A stretch of DNA of 27,437 bases from DAIMZM01 sp036733985 (GTDB lineage Bacteria; Bacillota; Dehalobacteriia; UBA4068). Every line of letters begins with the position of its first letter. Within the stretch, counting starts at the first letter, position 1. Where the stretch lies: the NCBI GenBank assembly GCA_036733985.1, contig DAIMZM010000022.1:1-27437 (forward strand). The letters run 5' to 3'. Positions 20,959-27,437 of this stretch are shown here, piece after piece. A program made the translations under genes and the position numbers. The notes under the pieces were generated by a model. It was given only the letters and a program-made list of their open reading frames with translations. It made no database searches and had not been told where the DNA came from.

Positions 20959-23321
20959 GATTTCAAGGCTAACCTCAGGACTTCATCCATATGCTCCACC
21001 AGGTGGAAAGTCATTTTGTCGCGGATAGATTCCGGTAATTCCTGCAAATCCCTGGCATTGGGCTTGGGCAGGATGATTTCCAGGATATTGTTCCGGTAAG
21101 CCGCCAGCAGCTTTTCCTTGATGCCGCCCACCGGCAGCACCCGGCCATGGAGGGTGATCTCGCCGGTCATGGCGATATCGCCCCGCACCGGCCTGGCCGT
21201 CAGCTGGGAGACCATGGCGGTGGCAATGGTGATGCCGGCGCTGGGGCCGTCTTTTTCCACCGCGCCTTCCGGTACATGAACATGGAAATCCGTGGTGTCT
21301 TCAATGTTGGCGGGGATAGCCAAAGCCTCGCCCTGGGCCCGGAGCCAGGTATAGCCGGCCTGCACGCTTTCTTTCATCACATCCCCCAGCTTGCCGGTGA
21401 TGGTGAATTTGCCCTTGCCCGGGATGGTCTGCACCTCCACCTGGAGCAGCTCGCCGCCTACCTCGGTCCAGGCCAGGCCCACGGCCACGCCGATTTCCGG
21501 CTTCCGGCTGAACTTATCGTCGATATAGCGGCGGACGCCCAGATAATGCTCCAGATTGTTCTTATCGATCTTGAAAGGGCCCGGCTCGCCGGCTACGATG
21601 TCCCGGCCGGCCTTGCGGCAGATTTTGGCCACCCGCCGCTCCAGTTCCCGGACCCCCGCTTCCCGGGTGTAGTTGCGGATAATGGCTTTTACTGCCGGAG
21701 TGGTGAAGCGGAGCTGGCCTTTATCAATGCCATGCTCGGCGATTTGCTTGGGAATCAGATGCCGCTCAGCGATATGCAGCTTCTCGTCCTCGGTATAGCT
21801 GGCGATATCAATGATCTCCATCCTATCCTGCAAGGGCGCGGGGATATTGGCCCGGTAATTGGCGGTGGTGATGAACATCACCTTGGACAGGTCATAGGGA
21901 ATTTCCAGATAATGGTCGGAAAAGGTGCTGTTCTGCTCCGGATCCAGGGCTTCCAGCAGGGCGCTGGTGGGGTCGCCCCGCCAGTCGTTGCCTAATTTGT
22001 CCACTTCGTCCAGAAGGAACAGGGGATTGCTCACGCCAACGTCCTTGATGTTTTGCAGCAGGCGGCCGGGCATGGAGCCGATATAGGTGCGGCGGTGTCC
22101 CCGGATTTCCGCCTCGTCCTTCACGCCCCCTAAGGACATGCGGACAAATTGGCGGCCCGTGGCCCGGGCAATGGAACGGGCCAGGGAGGTTTTACCCACG
22201 CCGGGGGGACCCACCAGACAGATGATAGGGCCTTTTAAGTTGTCTTTCAGCTGGCAGCTGGCCAGGTATTCGATGATGCGTTCCTTGGGCTTTTCCAGGC
22301 CGTAATGATCCGCGGCCAGGATCTTCTCCGCTTTTTTGATATCCAGGTTCTCCGGGGAACACTTATCCCAGGGTAGGGAAAGCATTAGATCCAGATAATT
22401 GGTGATGACCATGGATTCGGCGATTTGGGGCGGGGTCTTTTCCAGCCGCTTCAATTCGCTTTCAAAGCGGTCCCGGGCGCTTTTGGGCAAGCCGATCTGT
22501 TCGGCTTTGGCCCGGTATTCCGCCACCTCGGCGGAGCGTTCTTCTTTCTCTCCCAGCTCCACTTGGATGGCCTTCATCTGTTCCCGAAGATAGTATTCCT
22601 TCTGGCTTTTCTCCATTTGCTGGCGCACCCGGTTGGCAATGGTGCGCTCCAGCTCCACGATTTCCGATTCCCGGTCGATCAGGGAGAGGATGGTCTCGAT
22701 GCGCTGGGGCACGGAGAGCTGCTCCAGCAGCTGCTGCCTTTCCTCGCTTTTAATATTCAGCTGGCCGGCCACCAAGTCCGCCAGTTCCCCGGCGTCTTCC
22801 ACATTGGCCAGGGTGAGCAGGGTTTCCGGGCTGACCCGCTTGGAGCTTTTGGCATAATCCTCAAAGCGGTGCTGCAGGATGCGCAGATAAGCCTCTAATT
22901 CCTGGGAGCGCAGGCCGTATTCCTCATCCAGGGTCAGCACCTCCGCCAGGATAAAGGGGCTTTCCTGCACGCAGCCCATCATTTTGGCCCGGCTGACCCC
23001 TTCCACCAGCAGGCGCACCGTGCCTCCGGGCAGCTTCAGCAGCTGGCGGATGGCGCAGATGGCCCCTATCTCATAAATATCGCCCAATTCCGGTTCGTCT
23101 ATACCCGGGTCTTTCTGCATGGTCAGGAAGATCAGGTTTTTATCGTCAGACATGGCTTCTTCAATGGCATTGATGGAGCGGTCCCGTCCCACGTCCAGAT
23201 GGGTCATCATATGGGGGAACACCACCATGCCCCGGAGCGGCATGGCCGGCATGGTGCGCCAGTCATTATGTACCGCGTAAGCGCGGCTTTCCTTGATGCG
23301 TTCCATTTTGCTTTCGATCAT
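20952..23321 (-). CDS. lon: ATP-dependent protease La (Lon)
   Basis: Cytoplasmic AAA+ serine protease that degrades damaged and regulatory proteins. 789 residues from the ATG at 23321, with GAGGT seven to eight bases upstream; a frame open to 23369 starts before that box. The N-terminal substrate-binding LON domain begins at MPAMPLRGMVVFPHMM and is followed by a long coiled coil (about 190-280). The AAA+ module has Walker A GPPGVGKTSLARS and Walker B FLLDEVDKL. The protease domain has catalytic Ser in EKDGPSAGIT and Lys in GGIKEKLLAAY. The length is normal. It is separated from clpX by a terminator and has its own promoter, and overlaps engB. Confidence 0.97.
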   Translation of the reverse strand: MIESKMERIKESRAYAVHNDWRTMPAMPLRGMVVFPHMMTHLDVGRDRSINAIEEAMSDDKNLIFLTMQKDPGIDEPELGDIYEIGAICAIRQLLKLPGGTVRLLVEGVSRAKMMGCVQESPFILAEVLTLDEEYGLRSQELEAYLRILQHRFEDYAKSSKRVSPETLLTLANVEDAGELADLVAGQLNIKSEERQQLLEQLSVPQRIETILSLIDRESEIVELERTIANRVRQQMEKSQKEYYLREQMKAIQVELGEKEERSAEVAEYRAKAEQIGLPKSARDRFESELKRLEKTPPQIAESMVITNYLDLMLSLPWDKCSPENLDIKKAEKILAADHYGLEKPKERIIEYLASCQLKDNLKGPIICLVGPPGVGKTSLARSIARATGRQFVRMSLGGVKDEAEIRGHRRTYIGSMPGRLLQNIKDVGVSNPLFLLDEVDKLGNDWRGDPTSALLEALDPEQNSTFSDHYLEIPYDLSKVMFITTANYRANIPAPLQDRMEIIDIASYTEDEKLHIAERHLIPKQIAEHGIDKGQLRFTTPAVKAIIRNYTREAGVRELERRVAKICRKAGRDIVAGEPGPFKIDKNNLEHYLGVRRYIDDKFSRKPEIGVAVGLAWTEVGGELLQVEVQTIPGKGKFTITGKLGDVMKESVQAGYTWLRAQGEALAIPANIEDTTDFHVHVPEGAVEKDGPSAGITIATAMVSQLTARPVRGDIAMTGEITLHGRVLPVGGIKEKLLAAYRNNILEIILPKPNARDLQELPESIRDKMTFHLVEHMDEVLRLALKSC

Positions 23322-23404
23322 ATCATCTACCTCGTTTCCGGGGGGATTTCCGGTTTTGCCGGCCGGCAACGGCCTTTCTTTAAGGATCCGGTATTTGATG
23401 GCGT

Positions 23405-23433
23405 ATTATACCACATCCCGAGGGGAAAAGCCA
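23405..23433 (-). promoter_or_regulatory. Promoter of lon-engB
   Basis: On the minus strand TGGCTT (23428-23433), 17-base spacer, TGG TATAAT (-10 at 23405-23410), an extended -10 box. A TTGACA lies further upstream (minus strand, near 23449-23454) without a matching -10. No CIRCE or CtsR-type repeat is seen. Confidence 0.7.
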
Positions 23434-23484
23434 TAGCATTACAGAATATGTCAAATTCCGGCCGGCGTTACGCCCGGGGCGGCG

Positions 23485-23517
23485 CAAAAAAGGGAGCCGG
23501 TTCCAAGACCGGCTCCC
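23485..23517 (-). terminator. Terminator of the tig-clpP-clpX transcript
   Basis: 10-bp stem GGGAGCCGGT/ACCGGCTCCC (23492-23501 with 23508-23517), 6-base loop, then six Ts on the minus strand, 7 bases after the clpX stop. Confidence 0.92.
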
Positions 23518-23523
23518 TGGGTT

Positions 23524-24816
23524 TTATGCGCTTTCATCGTCCCATTTGCCCCGGTCGGTCTTACCAGGGGAAATGGATTGGTTCTGAGTCAGCAGCAGCG
23601 GTTTTTCCTTATGGGCCACCGCCCCTTCGGTGATGACGCATTTATAAACATCTTCCCGGCCCGGCGTTTCGAACATCACATCCAGGAGCAGGGTCTCTAA
23701 AATAGCCCTGAGCCCCCGGGCGCCGGTTTTCCGGGTGATGGCCTCCTTGGCAATAGCCCGGATGGCGGTATCGGTGAACTCCAGCTGGGTGTCGTCCATC
23801 TCAAACAGCTTCTGATACTGCTTGACCAGGGCATTCTTCGGCTCGGTCAGCACCCGTACCAGGGCGTTCTCATCCAGAGCCTCCAGGGTGACGATGATGG
23901 GCAGGCGGCCGACGAATTCCGGGATCAGCCCGAATTTCAGCAAATCCTCCGGCAGCACCTGGCGGATCAGGTCGCCGCTTTGATTATTGGCCAGGCTGCG
24001 CACTTCCGAGCCGAAGCCCATCACGTTTTTGCCCAGCCGGGTGGCGACAATGTTCTCAATGCCGTTAAAAGCGCCGCCGCAGATGAAAAGGATATTGGTG
24101 GTATCGATCTGCAGAAATTCCTGATGGGGATGCTTGCGCCCGCCCTGAGGCGGCACCGAAGCCACGGTGCCTTCCAGGATCTTCAGCAGGGTCTGCTGCA
24201 CGCCCTCGCCGGAAACATCCCGGGTGATGCTGGGGTTTTCCGATTTACGGGCGATCTTATCAATCTCGTCAATATAGACGATGCCGGTCTGGGCCCGCTC
24301 AATATCATAATCCGCGGCTTGGATCAGCTTTAAGAGGATATTTTCCACATCCTCGCCCACGTAGCCGGCCTCGGTCAGGCTGGTGGCGTCGGCCACGGCA
24401 AAGGGCACTTGTAAAATCCGAGCCAGGGTTTCCGCCAGCAGGGTTTTCCCGCAGCCGGTGGGGCCCAGCATCACGATATTGCTTTTCTGCAGCTCCACAT
24501 CGTCGCCGGTATCAGCCCCCCGGGTGATCCGCTTATAGTGATTGTACACCGCCACGGACAGGTTCTTTTTCGCCTGCTCCTGACCGATCACATACTGGTC
24601 CAGCACCGCCTTGATCTGGCTGGGCTTGGGGATCTCGGTCAGGGCCGGGGCTTCGCTGGTTTCGGTCAGCGTATCCTCGTCTTCGATGATTTCCAGGCAC
24701 AGCTCAATGCATTCATTGCAGATAAAAGCATTGGGGCCGGCAATCAGCTTTCCCACCTGGCTTTGGCTTTTGCCACAAAAGGAACAACGGGGCGTATTGT
24801 CATCGGTTTTGGTCAT
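23524..24816 (-). CDS. clpX: ATP-dependent Clp protease ATP-binding subunit ClpX
   Basis: Hexameric AAA+ unfoldase that feeds substrates to ClpP. 430 residues. The N-terminal zinc domain has the Cys4 set CSFC (11-14) and CNEC (33-36). Walker A is GPTGCGKTLLAETLA, Walker B IVYIDEIDKIA, followed by the pore loop GYVGEDVE upstream and sensor regions FVGRLPIIV and GARGLRAILE. The ATG has AAGGAG five bases upstream. It follows clpP by 52 bases on the same transcript and ends at a terminator. An acidic, hydrophilic tail is present. Confidence 0.97.
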   Translation of the reverse strand: MTKTDDNTPRCSFCGKSQSQVGKLIAGPNAFICNECIELCLEIIEDEDTLTETSEAPALTEIPKPSQIKAVLDQYVIGQEQAKKNLSVAVYNHYKRITRGADTGDDVELQKSNIVMLGPTGCGKTLLAETLARILQVPFAVADATSLTEAGYVGEDVENILLKLIQAADYDIERAQTGIVYIDEIDKIARKSENPSITRDVSGEGVQQTLLKILEGTVASVPPQGGRKHPHQEFLQIDTTNILFICGGAFNGIENIVATRLGKNVMGFGSEVRSLANNQSGDLIRQVLPEDLLKFGLIPEFVGRLPIIVTLEALDENALVRVLTEPKNALVKQYQKLFEMDDTQLEFTDTAIRAIAKEAITRKTGARGLRAILETLLLDVMFETPGREDVYKCVITEGAVAHKEKPLLLTQNQSISPGKTDRGKWDDESA

Positions 24817-24868
24817 ATTGTCTCCTTATCCTAATTTGGAAAACAGCGGGAAAAGAAGGCGGAGCCTT

Positions 24869-25465
24869 TTACTTCTTCCGGGGACGGGCGGCGATCACAG
24901 TATCCACCAGGCCATAAGCCTGGGCTTCCTCAGCGCTCATGAAATGATCCCGCTCCGTATCCTGCTCAATGCGGGTCAGGGGCTGGCCGGTGCGCTCGGA
25001 GAGGATCTGGTTCAGCCGCTCCCGGATTTTCAGGATCTGCCGGGCATGGATATCGATGTCCGTGGCCTGCCCCCGGGCGCCGCCCATGGGCTGGTGGATC
25101 AGGATTTCGCTGTTGGGCAGGGCCAGGCGCTTGCCCTTGGCCCCCGCGGCCAGCAGGAACGCGCCCATACTGGCTGCCAGGCCTACGCACATGGTGGACA
25201 CATCGCAGCAGATATACTGCATGGTATCATAGATAGCCAGGCCGGCGCTGACAGAACCCCCAGGGCTGTTGATATAAAGCTGGATATCCTTATCCGGATC
25301 CTCCGCTTCCAGGAACAGCAGCTGGGCGATGACCAGATTAGCCACCTGGTCGTTGATCTCGCTGCCCAGGAAGACCACCCGGTCCTTCAGCAGCCGGGAA
25401 TAGATGTCATAAGAGCGCTCGCCCCGATTGGTTTGTTCGACTACCATTGGTACTAATAGACTCAT
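24869..25465 (-). CDS. clpP: ATP-dependent Clp protease proteolytic subunit ClpP
   Basis: Serine peptidase that forms the tetradecameric chamber of ClpXP. 198 residues from the ATG at 25465, which sits seven bases after AGGAGG; the ATG directly before it (25468, four-base spacing) is nearly as good. The start VVEQTNRGERSYDIYSRLLKDRVVFLG is typical. The catalytic Ser is in GLAASMGAFLL, His in ILIHQPMGG, and Asp in the following helix near TERDHFMSAEEA. It lies 130 bases behind tig and 52 before clpX; an extended -10 promoter lies in the spacer. Confidence 0.97.
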   Translation of the reverse strand: MSLLVPMVVEQTNRGERSYDIYSRLLKDRVVFLGSEINDQVANLVIAQLLFLEAEDPDKDIQLYINSPGGSVSAGLAIYDTMQYICCDVSTMCVGLAASMGAFLLAAGAKGKRLALPNSEILIHQPMGGARGQATDIDIHARQILKIRERLNQILSERTGQPLTRIEQDTERDHFMSAEEAQAYGLVDTVIAARPRKK

Positions 25466-25497
25466 CATTCTACCTCCTTCGGTCCGTCATCTGTTCA

Positions 25498-25506
25498 TTT
25501 ATACCA
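25498..25506 (-). promoter_or_regulatory. Possible internal promoter for clpP-clpX
   Basis: On the minus strand TGG TATAAA (-10 at 25498-25503), an extended -10 box 33 bases before clpP. No good -35 at the right distance. It would let clpPX be expressed apart from tig. Confidence 0.45.
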
Positions 25507-25596
25507 CCGCTCAGGGGCAAATATTCCCCCGCACATGGTTTCGACGAAATAAGAGCGATTATTGTTCGCAAAAAGAAAAGAAAAGGGTAAAAAGTT

Positions 25597-27033
25597 TTAA
25601 GCTTGGGCCTCCGTCTCCGGGGCTTCCCCGTCCGCTTCCGGCATGGCCAGGGCTGCTTCGTCGTCCACTTGGGCAGCGGCCTGGGCGGCGGCTTTGGCAG
25701 CGGCTTCCTGCATCATCTGCTCACGGTCCACGATCTCGTCAGTGACAACCGCATTGGCATAGATAAAGTCCGCGGCTTTCTGCATGCGCACACTGTAAGC
25801 CAGGTCTTCCAGTCGGCCGTTTTGTTCCAGGGTCTCCCGGATCTTCTCCGGCGTCTGCCAATAATTCTTGGCCAGGTTCCCGATCTCGGCGTCGATATCC
25901 GCCGCTTCCGCCTGAAGCTGCTCCTTCTCAGCCACGGCTTCCACCACCAGGTCCCGCTTGACCATGAATTCAGCCTGCTTTTGATAGGTTTCCCTGATCT
26001 GCTCCATGGTCTGGCCGGTGTATTGGAGGAAGGCGTCGAAGCTCAGGCCCTGGGACTGCAGGCGCTGATTGGTTTCGGCCACGATCTGGTCGATCTGCTG
26101 CTCGATCATCACCGGGGGGATATCGGCCTCCGCTTTTTCCACAGCCTGGGCAATGGCCTCGACCCGGCTATTGTCATCAGCGGCCCGCTTGCTTTCTTCT
26201 TCCAGGTATTTGCGCACATCAGCCCGGAGCTGCTCCATGGTCTCGGCAGTCTCGCTGACTTCCTGTACAAAAGCGTCGTCCAGCTCAGGCAGCTGCCGCA
26301 CCTTGATCTCTTTCACTTTGACCTCAAAGACCACGTCCTGGCCGGCCAGGCTCTTTTCCTGATATTCCGCAGGGAAAGTCACTTCCAGGCTGCGTTCCTC
26401 ATCTTGCTTAGCGCCCAGGAGCTGATCCTCAAAGCCGGGGATAAAGCTGTTGCTGCCCAGCACCAGGGGATAATTCTCCGCGGTGCCGCCGTCGAAGGCT
26501 ACCCCGTCTTTCAGGCCCTTGAAATCAATGGTAACGGTATCGCCGGACTTGGCTTCCGCGCCTTCCGGGGCGTCCACCAGCTTAGACAGGCGCTGCTGCT
26601 GCTTGGCGATATCCTGGTCGATATCGGCTTCGCTGACCTGGATGATGCGGCGGGTCACCGGCAGTTCTTTATACTGGCCCAGGGTGATTCCCGGTTTAAC
26701 CGTGATAATGGCGGTGAATTTCATGGGCTGCCCGGCTGCCAGCTGGGTGACTTCCACCTCCGGCTTGGCCACAGGCTCCAAGCCCGTCTCTTTCAGGCCT
26801 GCCACATAAGCCTGGCCCAGCATATCGTCGGCGGCCTCTTCCAGAATGGCCTGGATACCGATAAAGTTTTCCAATACGGAGCGGGGGGCCTTGCCTTTAC
26901 GGAAGCCGGGGATGTTCACCTTTTCCGCCAGGCGTTTGCAGGCCAGTTTGATCGGCAGATCCATCTCCTCGGCGCTGATTTCCGCTTCCATGACCTTCTG
27001 GTATTTTTCACCGTCGCTGACTTGGAATTTCAT
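25597..27033 (-). CDS. tig: Trigger factor, ribosome-associated chaperone
   Basis: Binds the ribosome near the exit tunnel and shields nascent chains; it also has peptidyl-prolyl isomerase activity. 478 residues. The N-terminal ribosome-binding domain carries the signature GFRKGKAP (43-50). The FKBP-like domain is at about 160-245 (DTVTIDFKGLKDGVAFDGG...FIPGFEDQLLGAK). The C-terminal helical arms follow. Residues from about 437 form an Ala/Glu-rich acidic tail, making it some 45 residues longer than E. coli and B. subtilis proteins. The ATG has AGGAGG seven bases upstream. It is the first gene of tig-clpP-clpX. Confidence 0.96.
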   Translation of the reverse strand: MKFQVSDGEKYQKVMEAEISAEEMDLPIKLACKRLAEKVNIPGFRKGKAPRSVLENFIGIQAILEEAADDMLGQAYVAGLKETGLEPVAKPEVEVTQLAAGQPMKFTAIITVKPGITLGQYKELPVTRRIIQVSEADIDQDIAKQQQRLSKLVDAPEGAEAKSGDTVTIDFKGLKDGVAFDGGTAENYPLVLGSNSFIPGFEDQLLGAKQDEERSLEVTFPAEYQEKSLAGQDVVFEVKVKEIKVRQLPELDDAFVQEVSETAETMEQLRADVRKYLEEESKRAADDNSRVEAIAQAVEKAEADIPPVMIEQQIDQIVAETNQRLQSQGLSFDAFLQYTGQTMEQIRETYQKQAEFMVKRDLVVEAVAEKEQLQAEAADIDAEIGNLAKNYWQTPEKIRETLEQNGRLEDLAYSVRMQKAADFIYANAVVTDEIVDREQMMQEAAAKAAAQAAAQVDDEAALAMPEADGEAPETEAQA

Positions 27034-27057
27034 TAATAATCCTCCTACAAAACATTT

Positions 27058-27085
27058 ATCATAAATTTTTGGAAAGTGTAACCAA
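27058..27085 (-). promoter_or_regulatory. Probable promoter of tig
   Basis: On the minus strand TTGGTT (27080-27085), 16-base spacer, TATGAT (27058-27063), giving a short leader of about 17-20 bases that still holds the AGGAGG box. Confidence 0.5.
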
Positions 27086-27106
27086 TTTCAGGCACCAGGG
27101 GACAGC

Positions 27107-27126
27107 AAAAAATGGCTATACAGCCA
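27107..27126 (-). other. Small hairpin followed by six Ts upstream of tig
   Basis: On the minus strand TGGCT-GTAT-AGCCA (27113-27126) then T6 (27107-27112). The stem is only 5 bp, so a weak terminator or attenuator at best. It lies just after a tiny GTG ORF (27130-27150). Confidence 0.3.
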
Positions 27127-27188
27127 AACTTATTTATTCCACGCAAACACCTTTTCTCCTGCCAAAGACGAACAATTATTTATAAGGC

Positions 27189-27217
27189 TTGATTCTTTGC
27201 CGCCGGCTGATTATAAT
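27189..27217 (+). promoter_or_regulatory. Upstream plus-strand promoter before tRNA-Leu
   Basis: TTGATT (27189-27194), 17-base spacer, TATAAT (27212-27217). It would start near 27224 and read a 10-codon ORF and then tRNA-Leu. Confidence 0.6.
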
Positions 27218-27237
27218 TTAAAGTTGGGAGAAAGGCT

Positions 27238-27270
27238 ATGCAGGCCGGCCGGGTTTTGCATTGCTTTTGA
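27238..27270 (+). CDS. Tiny ORF (10 codons) between a promoter and tRNA-Leu
   Basis: ATG at 27238 with GGAG seven bases upstream encodes MQAGRVLHCF and stops at 27270. It lies between a good promoter and the tRNA promoter, whose -35 overlaps its end. It may be chance; no homology is claimed. Confidence 0.2.
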   Translation: MQAGRVLHCF

Positions 27271-27289
27271 ATTCAACCTGTGTTACAAT
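27261..27289 (+). promoter_or_regulatory. Promoter of tRNA-Leu
   Basis: TTGCTT (27261-27266), 17-base spacer, TGT-type extended TACAAT (27284-27289). Predicted start near 27296, a few bases before the mature tRNA. Confidence 0.65.
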
Positions 27290-27301
27290 TTATCCTGCCG
27301 C

Positions 27302-27385
27302 GCGGGTGTGGCGGAACGGCAGACGCGCCAGACTTAGGATCTGGTGCCGCAAGGCGTGCAGGTTCGATCCCTGTCACCCGCACCA
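27302..27385 (+). tRNA. tRNA-Leu (anticodon UAG)
   Basis: The acceptor stem GCGGGTG (27302-27308) pairs with CACCCGC (27375-27381); discriminator A, and the CCA end is encoded (27383-27385). The anticodon stem CCAGA/TCTGG encloses loop CTTAGGA with anticodon TAG, which reads CUN leucine codons. A long variable arm (TGCC-GCAA-GGCG) marks it as class II, and the T arm GCAGG-TTCGATC-CCTGT is regular. Plus strand, divergent from tig. Confidence 0.97.
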
Positions 27386-27437
27386 AAGAAAGACGTTAAT
27401 ATTGATACAATGTTGACGCAAGAAAAGGCCCGGTATA

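Noticed and set aside
25603..27036. Long plus-strand ORF opposite trigger factor
   Set aside because: Mirrors tig almost end to end and has no family features; shadow.
1..27437. CRISPR arrays, insertion sequences, prophage or integrase genes
   Set aside because: Searched by eye on both strands; no regularly spaced repeats, transposase motifs or attachment-site duplications seen. The tRNA-Leu has no integrase beside it within the window.

Overview
The window reads as chromosomal DNA of a fairly GC-rich, low-oxygen member of the Bacillota (Clostridia or a related class). Evidence: the gene order trigger factor - ClpP - ClpX - Lon - EngB, strong AGGAGG-type ribosome binding sites, sigma-A-type promoters, a tRNA with encoded CCA, and fermentation-type enzymes (Fe-S L-serine dehydratase, tryptophanase, methylglyoxal synthase). 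No integrase, transposase, IS end, phage gene or CRISPR array is visible. The species cannot be named from the sequence alone.

Left part (1-7,210): a small membrane protein of the divergent PAP2/DUF212 family (minus), methylglyoxal synthase (plus), a secreted glucosaminidase-like protein (minus) whose promoter abuts its ATG, and a minus-strand operon of fused L-serine dehydratase plus the AzlC/AzlD amino-acid exporter. A 300-base spacer with duplicated promoter-like units and several palindromes leads to a 14-helix MFS efflux pump whose -35 box sits in the centre of a 41-base inverted repeat. A single-domain O6-methylguanine-DNA methyltransferase follows.

Middle (7,210-12,160): a minus-strand pair (GyrI-like domain protein, then proline iminopeptidase-type hydrolase) faces a plus-strand run of type I isopentenyl-diphosphate isomerase, SAM methyltransferase and a short PaaK-like adenylate-forming enzyme; the last two overlap by ATGA. 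They resemble two members of the Desulfovibrio DVU_1553/DVU_1556 families, but the other members of that cluster are not here. A MerR regulator with a GyrI-like sensor domain follows, after a long leader.

Tryptophan/indole locus (12,160-16,390): tryptophanase and an NSS-family sodium-coupled transporter form a minus-strand operon, with a YheO-type PAS/HTH regulator divergently transcribed. The control region holds two good promoters and a 13-base palindrome. The likely scheme is that the transporter imports tryptophan, tryptophanase splits it to indole, pyruvate and ammonia, and the YheO protein controls the unit.

Right part (16,390-27,437): a PadR regulator and a HAAS-domain membrane protein, whose promoter lies inside a perfect 14-bp inverted repeat; a Cache-HAMP chemoreceptor; a long extended hairpin; then the housekeeping proteostasis block tig-clpP-clpX and lon-engB, split by a terminator and a separate lon promoter. 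tRNA-Leu(UAG) closes the window on the plus strand. The many long ORFs antisense to these genes are shadows of GC-rich coding DNA.

I found no clear wholly new system. The strongest leads are the methyltransferase/short-ligase pair, the three promoters embedded in or beside palindromes (MFS, PadR, tryptophanase), and the leaderless-looking glucosaminidase mRNA.
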